Below are positions 24,200 through 34,834 of a stretch of 64,000 nucleotides of DNA, piece after piece (position 1 is the first letter of the stretch; each line of letters starts with the position of its first letter). Origin of the DNA: Erinaceus europaeus (Eukaryota; Chordata; Mammalia; Eulipotyphla; Erinaceidae); contig NC_080179.1 of NCBI RefSeq assembly GCF_950295315.1, positions 66,102,626 to 66,166,625 of the forward strand, given 5' to 3'. A program made the translations under genes and the position numbers. Below the pieces are notes generated by a model. The model saw only the letters and a list, made by a program, of their open reading frames with translations, ran no database searches and was not told the DNA's origin.

Positions 24200-25397
24200 T
24201 ATTCAATCAAGATTCATGAATATGTAATACGTTTACTGTATCACCAAATTGTCCAGTATATTAACTAGATGGGCATGTCCAAGGAAGGGAACACAAAGGA
24301 AAAAGGGAAAAAATAAAGAAATATACCTGCCTGAAGTACATTTTATGCAATAACATGGATCTATTTTAAGTCATAAAAGCAAATTGTAAAGATTCACAAA
24401 TGACATTAAAATGATTTACAATCTGCTTACCAATAAAATGTTATTACTTATTTCCATAATCATAATGGAGCTCAATCACATAAAAACATTGACAATAAGC
24501 TGTAGTTAAAGACCAAAGAAAGAATAATTCCTCCATGATATAATATAAACTAATAAAATATGTTGCATTTAAATCGATTCCTTCTTCCACTAAATTAATA
24601 AATCTGTGTCAGCGACTGAAAACGGTTTTTCCATTTCAAAAGTGTGCAATCATGGTTGAATGGTTAGTATAATAATTCTGTAATGGCATTTAGTATTTCC
24701 TAGTATCAATTTACATCAAAGTTTATCAATGTCCAGCACACAGTCATCTAATAAATAAAATTAATACCTTGTAATTGAACAGTTTCTTCAACATTACAGA
24801 TGTTTACACATATCACATCTCCACAGACCTTTACTAAAAAAACCTCCCGTATTCTAAAGAAGTAATAACACCCTATATACTGTAGCAGTATGAAGATTCA
24901 AAATCAAAAGTTAACCTACAAAAGAATAACATTTGTCAAAAAATGCTAATAGGATAAACAAATTGGCAATTGTTCTAGCTATTTGATGACTATAACATAT
25001 AAGCTAACATAACCATGACTTTCCTAAAGGTAGTGCTGAAACTGAAATAGTTGAGCATATGAATAAATACAAACAACATGCTGGACTTACATGTTGGAGC
25101 TTTAATGAATGCAATGATGTGGTTTCTGTATCATAATAAAGCTTGTTGATATTCAACACACCTAGTCATTTCACAGTCACAGTTTTGTGGCCAAACTACA
25201 TGCAAGAGTAATGGTCAAGGTCATACTTACTGTCATTACAATGTAACATTCTTGAACGACTACTTGAAGACACATAGAGTGAGATGACTACACAATAAAT
25301 ATTTAGAAAAGAAAATGTATGCAGGATAATCTGAAAATGAAATCAAACATAATCTAGAAATTAGATTTGCTTCCAGAGTTTTCGTGTTATTACTGTC
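24200..25397 (-). other. Possible 3' UTR of an unidentified host gene
   Basis: This repeat-poor, AT-rich stretch would follow the stop codon of the candidate exon at 25398-25415 if those exons are real. I find no clear minus-strand aataaa; an attaaa occurs around 25100. It may equally be intronic or intergenic sequence. Confidence 0.25.
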
Positions 25398-25415
25398 TTA
25401 CTTGGCCTCAAATAA
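25398..25415 (-). CDS. Candidate terminal coding exon end (minus strand)
   Basis: On the minus strand an excellent acceptor (a T-rich tract ending ttttttttcag) precedes codons for LFEAK and a TAA stop. It joins in phase 0 to the strong donor gag|gtaagt of the candidate exon at 25700. I do not recognise the protein. A coding length of 18 nt alone proves nothing; the support is the splice signals and the phase agreement. Confidence 0.3.
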   Translation of the reverse strand, partial: LFEAK

Positions 25416-25699
25416 CTGAAAAAAAATGTTTTTCTCATTCTATATCCTTAACCTATCCACTATCCCATGCCCACCTGTCAAAAGGTATACTAAATTCCAC
25501 TATGGGCACATAGTTCATTTCTCCAACCCTCTCTATCTTTATCCAAAGTACTAAAGCTTACTAATACTTCCTAGTTTGTCTCCTGTAACGAATGATGATG
25601 CTGAGCATTCTCCTATTTTAATTTTCCTTTTAGCAGCAGAAGATCTTTTTAGAAATGACATTTAGAAGCCAAAAATAGCATTATGTTAACAAAACTTAC

Positions 25700-25760
25700 C
25701 TCATATATTCCTTCCCAATAGGTAGGTAAAGCTATCAAGCAGAATGCTGGGTATATATTT
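25700..25760 (-). CDS. Candidate internal coding exon (minus strand)
   Basis: The frame is open and encodes about RNIYPAFCLIALPTYWEGIY plus E, a hydrophobic stretch, ending exactly at a strong donor (tatgag|gtaagt). Two acceptors are possible: ccag before 25760 (61-nt exon) or a better pyrimidine-rich ...gcttatag that would extend the exon to 25776 and keep the frame open. With the shorter form it joins in phase to the 27-nt candidate at 27372. I recognise no family. Conservation in other mammals would decide it; an open frame of 25 codons can arise by chance. Confidence 0.35.
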
Positions 25761-26109
25761 CTGGTAAAAGTCAAGTCTATAAGCAACAAATACAAAAAAA
25801 TGTCCACCACTTACCTATACCTTGCATGTAGCCTCATTGGATGTAAGTAGGCATTTAGGTAGAGTATGTGTATAGAAGAATGAAATTCCAGGAGAACTCT
25901 GATGTATATATAAGAGAAAGAAGCAGGAAAGTCTGGTGACATGTTCAACAGGACATTAAAAACAAACAAAAAAAGACAGTGCTATTAGCTTCTCAAATAA
26001 TACCCTCACTAGAAAAAGCACAGACTATGATACAATCAGGGTTAAAAAAATTCTGCTAATTTTCACCTTATAGAGCAGTAACAATCAAAGTTAAATTATA
26101 ATAGTCTCT

Positions 26110-26165
26110 ATGTTTAACACATTGTCTTATACTTAATAAGTGCTCAATAAATATTTGTTGAATCT
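26110..26165 (+). repeat. MIR/L2-like tail remnant
   Basis: cttaataagtgctcaataaa followed by tatttgttgaat is the familiar 3' end wording of ancient mammalian MIR/L2-type repeats. Confidence 0.5.
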
Positions 26166-27371
26166 ATTAAAAACTAGTTCAGGAGGAAAGAAAATAGATC
26201 AACATTAAATTCCCTCTTGTGGATGAAGAGTCTGTTTTGCAAGACAATAAGAAAAATCAATGGTAAAACTATTACTTTAGGGTTTTGATAAATTTGAAAA
26301 TAAAGTTTGAAAGTCTAAATTAGGGTTTATGTCAGTTTCTCTGTCTCTTAAGTATAATATCTTGCTTTCCATAATGAACCTGCAACTTTTTTTTTCTCCT
26401 CCAGAGAAGTATTCTTCAATACAAAGTTTAAGTACCACAGTTTACCTTTAAGGCATAGTAGTCAAATATATGAGGGTTCCCAGTAATACCTATGATTTCA
26501 TCTATCTTATTACAGTAAGAATCAAACACAAGCACAATCTAGGTTGGCCAAAATCAACACCTTTATTAAACAGTGTTTTCCACAAGTCAATATTTTTCTC
26601 ATTCAAACATTTACTTTCAGCAATTCTAAAACTCCCAAGATCTAAATATAGGCAACCTCAACTTGAAAGAATTCACAGCTAAAACTAACATATACTCAAT
26701 GCCAATCTGTGCACCAGCTGTGGATTAAAATGTGCTGAAAAGCAGAACATTTTGTCTCTCTTCAATGATTAAATAGTCTCTTGCAACATATACAACTCTT
26801 CATTTAGCAGGAGGAAGGCTTGGTGGCAGGAAGGGAAGAAGAATCCGAGCAGTTTTGGTTTGTGGTCTCCAGAGGTTCAGAAATTCACTTAATTTATGGT
26901 TGTCACCTGGCTCTTTAAACAAAAAAGCATGTGGGCGTTAACAGAGGTAAGGACGTGGTTCTAACAGAGTTAGGTTCTTGGAAAGAAAGTTATCTCTCCC
27001 ACTTTACAAATTACTTTCAGATTTGTTTCCTGTTTATTTTCTGGCAAACATTACAAATTATCGTTCCAAGTGAGGTCACATTTGCAAACTGTAGACATTC
27101 CTTGTAACTGCAGGACTCTGATGAAAAATGACAGATTTATTAAAACACTAGCCAATAAAGTTCATTTAATTTGTTCAAATCTCTTGAAAAATGTAAATGC
27201 ATTTTACCTTAATACAGTGTTTAGCAATATGAGTTCTTCTAATACTTGTATAATAAAAATGTCCAACATTTTTCTAGAGCCCCATAAGACAGAAATTTGT
27301 TGCTTACACATCCACTTGATATGACTTCAAAAACTGTACAGGATGCTTATTTAAAGAGACTAGATATTTAC

Positions 27372-27398
27372 CTGATCTGCGCAACTAGAGAATAGTAT
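27372..27398 (-). CDS. Candidate 27-nt microexon (minus strand)
   Basis: A good pyrimidine tract and acceptor (cttctttttccccctttag) and a cag|gtaaat donor bracket exactly 27 nt. One frame reads YYSLVAQI and continues in phase into RNIYPAF of the exon at 25700-25760. No upstream exon in the correct phase was found, so the call is tentative. Confidence 0.28.
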
Positions 27399-28366
27399 CT
27401 AAAGGGGGAAAAAGAAGTCTTAAAATTGTTACTGTAAATTCATTCTGAAGATTTCCCCTACAGTTTACAGAATGATCATTTTTTAGTAAAGATTTTTTTG
27501 TGTACTGGCAGAACAATTTGTTTTACTTAGCTTCACAAAGAATAGATTCTATTGCCTTTTAATCACATGACAAAACAGAAGAATAATTGCAATCCTAGCC
27601 AGAGTTTGCATATTTCATTTTAATGAGGTACATCTTAAATTCTTCACAATTTTATAAAGACAAAGTACATGTATGTTAATCAGATTACTAAATTTGGAAT
27701 AATTATTCACTGAGAGTCACAATGAAAAATTCATACTAAATGAAAAATATTAAAGGTAAACCACATATACACATGTGTATATCATTGAGTTGAAATAGGT
27801 AGGTGTTTACATTCACTTAACTGACTTAATTTAAATGTACTCATCACAAGTAGGTCTATAAAAAAATTTAAATAATGCGAGAAATTCCTCTTGTATTTAA
27901 GTAGAATGTTCTACTTTTAAAACATTTTCAATTTTGTTTACTCAGATTGAACTTTATAACTACCTCTTGAGTTATCATTATTCTTAATTTCCAGATAAGA
28001 AGATATACTTACAAATGGAGTGATTTTCACAAATCTTAAAATTCATCTCATAGTGCTTTTTTCACTTTTTCAAACTTCAAAGTGATATATATATACATAG
28101 ATCCACTGAATTGTAATGAGATAAACAAATAAAAAATAGATGGTAACTTGACATGCATCTTAAAAGAATCCAAGTTGATATATGCATATGATATATACAC
28201 TGATAGAGGCAGTAAGTTCTACTGAAGTCAAGCATGGTGTATAAATAACTGTCTTTAATTCTTCCTAATACAAAAGAAAAAAAAAAGAAGACCTAATTTC
28301 AAATATAAATTTGAATTTTACATCAGGTCAAGGCCACACAAATAAAGTTTAAAATGGCACAGTCTG

Positions 28367-28690
28367 GGGGCCAGGTGGTAGCACAGCGGGTTAAGCACAC
28401 ATGACACAAATCGCAAGGAACAGCATAAGGATCCCAGTTTGAGCCCTGGCTTCCCACCTGCAGGAGGGTTGTTTCACAAGCTGTAAAGCAAGTCTGTAGG
28501 TGTCTGTCTTTCTCTCCCTCTCTCTGTCTTCCCCTCCTCTCTTGATTTCTCTCTGTCCTATCCAACAACAACAACAACAGCAATAACAATAACAAGGGCA
28601 ACAAAAGGGGAAAAAGTAGCCTCCAGGAGCAGTGAATTCCTAGTGCAGACATCAAGCTCCAGCAATAACCCTGGAGGCACACACACACAA
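28367..28690 (+). repeat. SINE, long form with 3' hairpin module
   Basis: ggtggtagcacagcgggtta head, diverged B box (agtttgagccc), CT-rich middle, tatccaacaacaacaacaac, then gcctccaggagcagtg ... caataaccctggaggc and an A/C-rich tail. Confidence 0.92.
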
Positions 28691-28794
28691 AAAAAGCACA
28701 ATTTAGTTAAGAGTCATCTAATTAGGAATTATAATCAGCCCCCATTTAGACATGATCAAATATATGGTTAGTTAATTTTAATTTCTTATTGTCC

Positions 28795-28985
28795 TTAATG
28801 TTTTATTATTTATTTATTTAGGATAGAGGCAGAGAGAAATTGAGAGGGGAGGGAGAGAGAGAAAGAGACAAAGAGACACCTGTAGCCCTTCTTCACTGCT
28901 CAAAGAGTGTTCATCCTGCAGGTGGGGACAGAAGGCTTGAACCCTGGTCCTTATGTACTCTTCCGGGTGCACTACCCCTGGCCCT
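28795..28985 (-). repeat. SINE, minus strand
   Basis: Reversed tail (tttattatttatttatttag), GA-rich middle, ctgcaggtggggacagaagg, and a short head ending gtgcactacccctggccc. Confidence 0.8.
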
Positions 28986-29269
28986 CTAAATTTTATAGTT
29001 GATTTTCCCAGTCAACATAAATTCTCCCTGAAAAACTTTCAGAAGAATACATTAAATATCTCGTCATAGCTACCACTTATCTTTATGTTTGTGCAAGTTT
29101 TTATTTGTTTTCTTGGTTGTAACCAAAATCTCACACATGAGTACACCATCACTTCCTGCCTCAGACATTCTAGTTCCTGCTCTGGAGCCTGGACTGTGTG
29201 TGCATGGCAATACAGGTGATCTATCATCTATCTGGTGAGCTAGCTCTTAATTTCCAGCATAGTTATTTG

Positions 29270-29398
29270 GAGGAAAGTGTAAATAACAATCATCTTAGTG
29301 GATCAATGTATTATTCTCATTTGGTGGTGGGTGCAGTGTGAAACTATGCCCCAGCAATCCTGTAAGCTATGTTTAAGTTATTAATAAAAATTTTTTTT
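29270..29398 (+). mobile_element. Short L1 3' end
   Basis: ttggtggtgggtgcagtgtg, atcctgtaagctatg and a terminal attaataaaaattttttttaa match the final ~120 bp of L1 3' UTRs in the window. Confidence 0.6.
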
Positions 29399-29539
29399 AA
29401 AGCAACAATTTATTTTAAATATCAGGTTGTCTTTGAAATTCAACTTTTCAAGTAAATAGTTACACTTTGTAAACAAGGTATGCACATTGGTTATTATTGC
29501 ACAGAAGCCAGAAGCAAACATTACTGAATCCAGAGAAAT

Positions 29540-29695
29540 TGCTATGGTGGAGAGGTAGTGATTATGCAAAAGTCTTTGAATTTGAGGCTCCAGCATCTCT
29601 GGTTCATTCCCAGATACCACCATAAGCCAATGCTGAGCAGTAGTGTTCTGGCCAAAAGCAGTACATAAATAAAGAAATATATTTTTAAAAAATCA
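29540..29695 (+). repeat. Second-family SINE
   Basis: ggagaggtagtgattatgca head, diverged B box (ggttcattccc), accaccataagccaatgctg and gagcagtagtgttctgg, then an A-rich tail. Confidence 0.75.
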
Positions 29696-29699
29696 AGAG

Positions 29700-30236
29700 T
29701 TTGACAAATGTTGACAAATAGTTGATACAGTTACATAGGGTTTTAAAAACCCCATCTGCTCACACATTTTTTTTAATCTTGTAGAGCCTCATGACATCTT
29801 AAATACCAAATAGACATAAAAGTTTGATAATCAATAAGGAAACATCAATGTCTTAAGTAAACACATCACCATATCTAGTCTTTACCAGCTATCAACACTT
29901 CTACTAAGATTCATATAACCAGTAACATGGCAGGGGTATAAAAGAATAAAATACAATGCATGTACATTTATTAAGTATAAATTTGATAAACAGTGTCCCT
30001 TGTAAGGTAGAAAGGTTGATAGCAACTGAGAAAATAAGAGTTAAGAGCAACCAAAAGCTGACAGGAAAGAAAAAAAAAAAGCACAGAAAGAGTGGATTAC
30101 TCTGGTATGACTTGTCCAGTTTCACAAAAAAAAAAACTATAGTTTGAAACTCACTTTCAAAGCCAAACATCATAATCTTGTCAATACATCAACAGATTTA
30201 GCACATATATAGAAGTCCAGGAAATCGCCTTGGGTA
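29700..30236. other. Unassigned AT-rich sequence
   Basis: Nothing recognised; contains two A-runs (near 30070 and 30125). Confidence 0.4.
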
Positions 30237-31000
30237 CAGTTAGTTAAATAATTTCTACTGCAGCAAAGGTGGGCACTAGGAATCACATCATTGCAAGACT
30301 GGCCAGCTCCTCATGAGGCGCGAGCGCTTCCACACTCCGATCATCATCTCTGGCATTATGCTATTCCACTGCAGAATACTGTGCCCCAGGATGGTTCCGT
30401 AGCCCCCATGTCCACTTGGTCGATCCCAAATTATATTCCTCCATGAGGATCATTTCTGGAACCATCCGTTCCACCCCGGTTCCATGGCTGCCAGTTCTTA
30501 GCAACATCGCCCCGCCAGATATTCGTCGGGATGCGGCATCATCTAAGTTCATTTCCCACATCTACGCTCGACCGGACCTGCCAATATACGCGGATATCTT
30601 CGCCCACCCTGTCCAACGCTTGACGTCTCGTCACCCAATCTGGTCCCCTACGCCTACACTGAACTTCTCTGTTCCAGACTCTTGGAAACAGAGTTGGCAG
30701 TCAGCTGAGGTAAAGAACAAACACCTCATCACAGACCCCTGCAAGCATCAACCCGGCTTTGACCTAGCACGTTATGATTGGGCCCTCCTCAATCGCTATG
30801 GAACAGGCCATGGCCGGTGCACCACTATGTTCCATCGCTGGGGAGCCAGAGACCACCCAAACTGCCCCTGCGGCTCCAGACAGACTATGACCCACATAGT
30901 CAACGACTGCCACCTCTCCAGATTCAAAGGAGGTCTCGAAACTTTCCATCAGGCTCAACCTGACGCTGTTGACTGGCTACGGAAGAAGGGCAAACGCTAG
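30237..31000 (+). pseudogene. Non-L1 LINE ORF fragment, C-terminal part (jockey/CR1-like)
   Basis: The plus strand encodes about 254 codons with one in-frame stop, a TGA at 30314-30316 where related elements usually have Trp (ARLASSS*GAS). From 30317 the frame is open to a TAG at 30998-31000. It contains YSTAEYCAPGWFRSP, STPVPWLPVLSNIAPPDIRR and a C-terminal HRWGARDHPNC then PCGSRQTMTHIVNDC. The CPCG...H...C ending is typical of the C-terminus of non-LTR retrotransposon polymerases of the jockey/CR1 group. It is not L1, whose fragments elsewhere in the window look different, and not BovB/RTE as far as I can judge. The segment is clearly richer in G+C and CpG than its surroundings. The catalytic polymerase core and endonuclease are absent. 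No 3' tail or target duplication could be found. A conserved or domesticated fragment is an alternative to a recent insertion. Confidence 0.8.
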
Positions 31001-31222
31001 AAGAAGAAACTGCAAGATATCACTGACACTTAAAGTAGGAAGAATCAATGGAACATGAGCAAAGTGTGATATCTGCCTCAATTTCCCTGTCAACTTCTTT
31101 GAAGTCCCAACATACTATAGGAATGCAACTTAGTGCCATGTAAAGAGAAACAAGACAAGGGTATCTTCAACATCACACATGAGGAGAAGCAAGATGTATG
31201 ACCTGTGAGCATAAAGCAGGGT
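31001..31222. other. Sequence downstream of the LINE fragment, unassigned
   Basis: It may include the element's 3' UTR, but no polyA or simple terminal repeat marks an end. Confidence 0.35.
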
Positions 31223-31422
31223 CTTGAGCTGGGTGGTAGTACACACAGTAGAGTCTATATGTCACCATGCTCATAAACCTGGGTTCAAATCCCTGGTCCC
31301 CACCTTCAGTGTGAAAGCTTCACAAGCAGTGAAGCATTGTTGCAGGTACCTTTCTCTCCCTGTCACCACTTTCCCTTTTGATTTATGTCTCTAGCCAATA
31401 AATAAATGAATAAAATATGTTT
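31223..31422 (+). repeat. SINE, older variant
   Basis: gagctgggtggtagtacaca head, gggttcaaatccctggtccc, cttcacaagcagtgaagcat, and a ccaataaataaatgaataaa tail. Confidence 0.85.
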
Positions 31423-31776
31423 ACAACCTAAAATAACAAACACAAGGTCTTGAGGAAGCAGGTGGAGAACAGTGCCTTCTATTAAGAGTGGGAGCACTAA
31501 TCATGAACCTAAAGGCTGGAATAGTTCAGATGAAGAGTTGGCAGGGTCTTGTTTTGTAAATAGCTAGTAGGCATATTTTTAGTTATATTCCAAAGGGCCT
31601 GTGGCTATACCAGTTTTCTTTTTTTTTTTTTCCTGAGCCTGACATCTGATATGAAGGTGGACCCAAGTTATCGTCTAGAGAGATTATGTCACAGCTGGAA
31701 AAAGGACCAGAAAGCTGGATCAGGGAAGAGAGTAGCTCCCAAATATGGGAAAGGTATATAAATATTGTTGACTGTA

Positions 31777-31886
31777 GTACCGGGGAGATAGCATAATGGT
31801 TATGCAAACAGACTCTCATGCCTGAGGCTCTTAAGTCCCAGTTTCAATCCCCGCACCACCATAAGCCAGAGCTGAGCAGTGTTCTG

Positions 31887-31930
<44 letters not shown>

Positions 31931-31986
31931 CTGTCTCTCTGAAAAATGAAATTAATATTTAAAAACAAATCAACAGCCTTTAAAAA
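31777..31986 (+). repeat. Second-family SINE with (GT)n, inserted in L1
   Basis: Starts gtaccggggagatagcataa, has ccaccataagccagagctga, a (GT)n run at 31888-31927 and an A-rich tail. The exact 16-bp target duplication aatattgttgactgta lies at 31761-31776 and 31987-32002. Confidence 0.95.
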
Positions 31987-32170
31987 AATATTGTTGACTG
32001 TAAACCCCATTGATTTTATGTGACCTGGGACCCATATTCAGCTTAGGAGCCTATGTGACTTCTGCATCCCTGTAGATCTGAGTTCATATTCTGTGGTCAT
32101 GAGTAGGAAAGTTCCAAGTTTCATGACTACTCAACAACTTGTTTGGCTCTGTATGTTAACTCTTTCTCTC

Positions 32171-32303
32171 TCTCTCTCTCTCTCTTACCAGAGCACTCCT
32201 CAGCTGTGGTTTATGGTGGTATAGGGAATTGAACCTGGGACTTTGGAGCCTCAGGCTTGAGAGTCTCTTTGCATAACCATTATGCTATCTACCCCTGCCC
32301 CAT
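32171..32303 (-). repeat. Second-family SINE, minus strand, in L1
   Basis: (TC)n, then taccagagcactcctcagct, a reversed B-box side (attgaacctggga) and gcataaccattatgctatct. ttaactct occurs on both sides as a short target duplication. Confidence 0.85.
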
Positions 32304-33166
32304 TAACTCTCTTTTCAGCTACCAGGTTCCAGATGCTAGCATGATGCTAACCAGACTTCCCTGAACAGACAACCCCACCAACGTGTCCTGGAGCTCCAAG
32401 TCCCCAGAGCCCCACCCCACTAGGGAAAGAGAGAGAGGCAAGCTGGGAGTATGGATCCACCTGTCAACGCCCATGTTCAGCGGGGAAGCAATTACAGAAG
32501 CCAGACCTTCCACCTTCTGCACCTCATAATAACCCTGGGTCCATGCTCCCAGAGGGTTAAAGAATAGGAAAGCTATAAAGGGAAGGGATAGGATACGGAG
32601 TTCTGGTGGTAGGAATTGTGTGGAATTAAACCCCTCTTATCCTATGGTTTTGTCAGTGTTTCCTTTTTATAAACAAAATTAAAAAAATAATAAAGAGTAT
32701 AAGCACAATCTCTATCTAGAGATAATTCAGGAAAACCTATTCCAGCAGAGAATTAGATACACGAGATATATTGTTTGAAAAGCCTGATTTATTTAGATTT
32801 ATTCTGTGTAGTGGAGGTTTTTTTTTTTCCTTCTAAATGTTTACTTTTGCTTTTTTGTAGGTAATCCATATTAACTGGAGAGGGCTTGAAAAATATACAG
32901 ATGAAACCATACATCACCTAAGATTCTACCACCTGGAGATAATCACCAGTAACATCTCATGTATTTCTTCCCAATCTGTTATTTTCCTCTGCATAGAGAG
33001 TTGTCGATTTAAAAAAAAAATCATAAAGACCTTTTGTCTCATACACTGCATATGGTTGTATAATCATTTTATCACTGGATCATTTGTTATGATTACTTTT
33101 TAAATAGACCCAAATTCTGTGATAGGATTTAAAATTCTATAATAGGATTAAGCAGGGATGAGTTTA

Positions 33167-33400
33167 CTTTTTTTTTTTTTTGCCTCCAGGGTTATTATTA
33201 GGGCTCAGTGCCTGCACCATGAATCCACTGCTCCTGGAGGCCAACCCCCCCTTTTGTTGCCCTTGTTATTATAGCCTTGTAGTGGTTATTATTGTTGTTG
33301 TTGAGGTCGTTTCTTGTTGGATAGGACAGAGAGAAATGGAGAGAGGAGCGAAGATAGCGAGGGGGAGAGAAAGACACCTGCAGACCAGCTTCACTGGCAG
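33167..33400 (-). repeat. 5'-truncated long-form SINE, minus strand
   Basis: A T-run, the reversed hairpin module (gcctccagggttattattag ... gctcctggaggcc), the tail block and GA-rich middle. It stops at the cagaccagcttcactgg block, so the tRNA head is missing. Confidence 0.85.
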
Positions 33401-33946
33401 GGATGTGTTTAAACCTGCAGTGTTTTTGTGAAGATGGACAAAGCAAAGGCAAAGTGATATCTTTGTGAGGTATGTTTTGTATTATGCTAACGTAAGAGCT
33501 GATAACTCATAGAATTCATTGGTAAAGTAATTGAGTCTTACCAGTGTCTTCTTTGAACATTGGAATACTCTGAGTCTTAATTCTTTGCTGAGAAAAACCA
33601 CTCTGGGTCACCAGTGCCAGGCTCACCAGAGCCTGCACCTCCCTTGTTCAGGACTGGATATACCTGGAAAGAGAAACATTTGCTGCATTGTTCATAACTG
33701 TTGAATGGCACTGTGGACTGCCAGGATCATTGATGCCAGAGTCGACAACTTCTGCAATCAATTTCTTTTTCTCTGTTCATTCTTTTTTGCCTCTCTTCTG
33801 TCCTTCAAGTGTGAGATGCCAGCACATCCTATTTTCAGGACTTGGATCATTAAAGAAAATGTCATACACAGTGTGGTTTGGCCTGCTAATTCTAATAGTA
33901 AAAGCATGTGGGTCTGAATCTGACAGTACCTGAGGTGGTTCTTTTA

Positions 33947-33947
<1 letters not shown>

Positions 33948-33985
<38 letters not shown>
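33948..33985. repeat. (AT)n microsatellite
   Basis: About 16 AT dinucleotides. It sits beside a reversed SINE tail (about 33985-34090) with a GA-rich stretch. Confidence 0.85.
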
Positions 33986-33987
<2 letters not shown>

Positions 33988-34045
33988 TATTTATTTATTT
34001 GATAGAAACAGAGAAGTTGAGATGAAAGGAGAATATATATATATG

Positions 34046-34077
<32 letters not shown>

Positions 34078-34090
34078 AAGAGAGACACCA

Positions 34091-34385
34091 AGGGAGTTGG
34101 GAGGTAGCACAGAGGTTAAGCATACTTAGCGCAAAGTGCAAGAACCAGCATAAGGATCCCGGTTAGAGCCCTCCCCTCCATCCCCACCTGCAGGGGAGTC
34201 ACTTCACAAGCAGTGAAGCAGGACTGCAGGTGTCTGTCTTTCTCTCCCCACTCTGTCTCCCCCTCCTCTCTCCATTTCTCTCTGTCCTATACAACAACAA
34301 CGACACTGATAACAACAACAACAATAATAACTACAACAATAAAACAACAAGAGTAATAAAAGTAAATAAATAAATAAATATTTAA
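34091..34385 (+). repeat. SINE, full length
   Basis: ggagttgggaggtagcacag, diverged B box (ggttagagccc), cacctgcaggggagtcactt, CT-rich middle, CAA-rich stretch and (AAAT)n tail. It appears inserted into a reversed, GA-rich SINE. Confidence 0.92.
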
Positions 34386-34639
34386 AGAGAGAGAGAGAAT
34401 GGGTACACACACACCTCTCTCTGTCTTGTTCTCAAAGAATAGGCCTGTATAGGTGAAATCACCACTGCAATAGTGAGGCCCCAGGAAACGCAAAAATTAA
34501 CAAAGAACCTGCTTTGCTGTACATCACGAGGTGAGTAAGTTCTGGTAACAATAGTCAGCTGTGTAACAAGTGTCACTGTGTAAGTGCATTGTATTAAATA
34601 ATTGTATTAAATAATGTGTGTCCTACACACACATTATTT

Positions 34640-34830
34640 CTAAATCTGAGAATTATATTGAAATGTCTATTGAGAATGATTATATCATTCTCATTTTATA
34701 CATGAGAGTCTTATTGTGTTTGAATAATTCACCTTATGTTACCACAGTAAGCAAGAAACAGTTCCAAACTCAAGCCTAAGGTTTGGCTGACTTCAAACTA
34801 GCATATTTCACTGTGCTCTGCTACCTCTGA
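34640..34830 (-). repeat. MIR-like ancient SINE
   Basis: attctcattttatacatgag, then taccacagtaagcaagaaac and actcaagcc...ggctgacttc, follows the reversed MIR core pattern in order. Confidence 0.55.
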
Positions 34831-34834
34831 TAGG

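Larger units (their letters stand above)
31498..32692 (+). mobile_element. 5'-inverted L1 (3' UTR) carrying two SINEs
   Basis: The left part (31498 to about 32115) is reversed L1 3' UTR and the right part (about 32116-32692) is the forward continuation to the 3' end. Flanks aagagtgggagcac (31484-31497) and aagagtataagcac (32693-32706) match at 11/14. In the reference UTR the outer left end (reads cctttaggttcatgatta in reverse) abuts the start of the forward part (catgactactcaacaac), as twin priming predicts. Two SINEs were inserted later. Confidence 0.88.

Noticed and set aside
26820..26940. Minus-strand open frame with GDNHKLSEFLNLWRPQ followed by a stop and an aataaa signal near 26555, looking like a terminal exon
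   Set aside because: The phase does not join properly with the neighbouring candidate exon unless an unusual acceptor is used, the product resembles nothing known, and a frame of about 40 codons is common by chance.
33541..33586. Possible 46-nt minus-strand exon between ttttctcag and gtaagac
   Set aside because: Two frames are open and neither leaves the phase required by the candidate exons at 27.4 or 25.7 kb. Signals alone are too weak.
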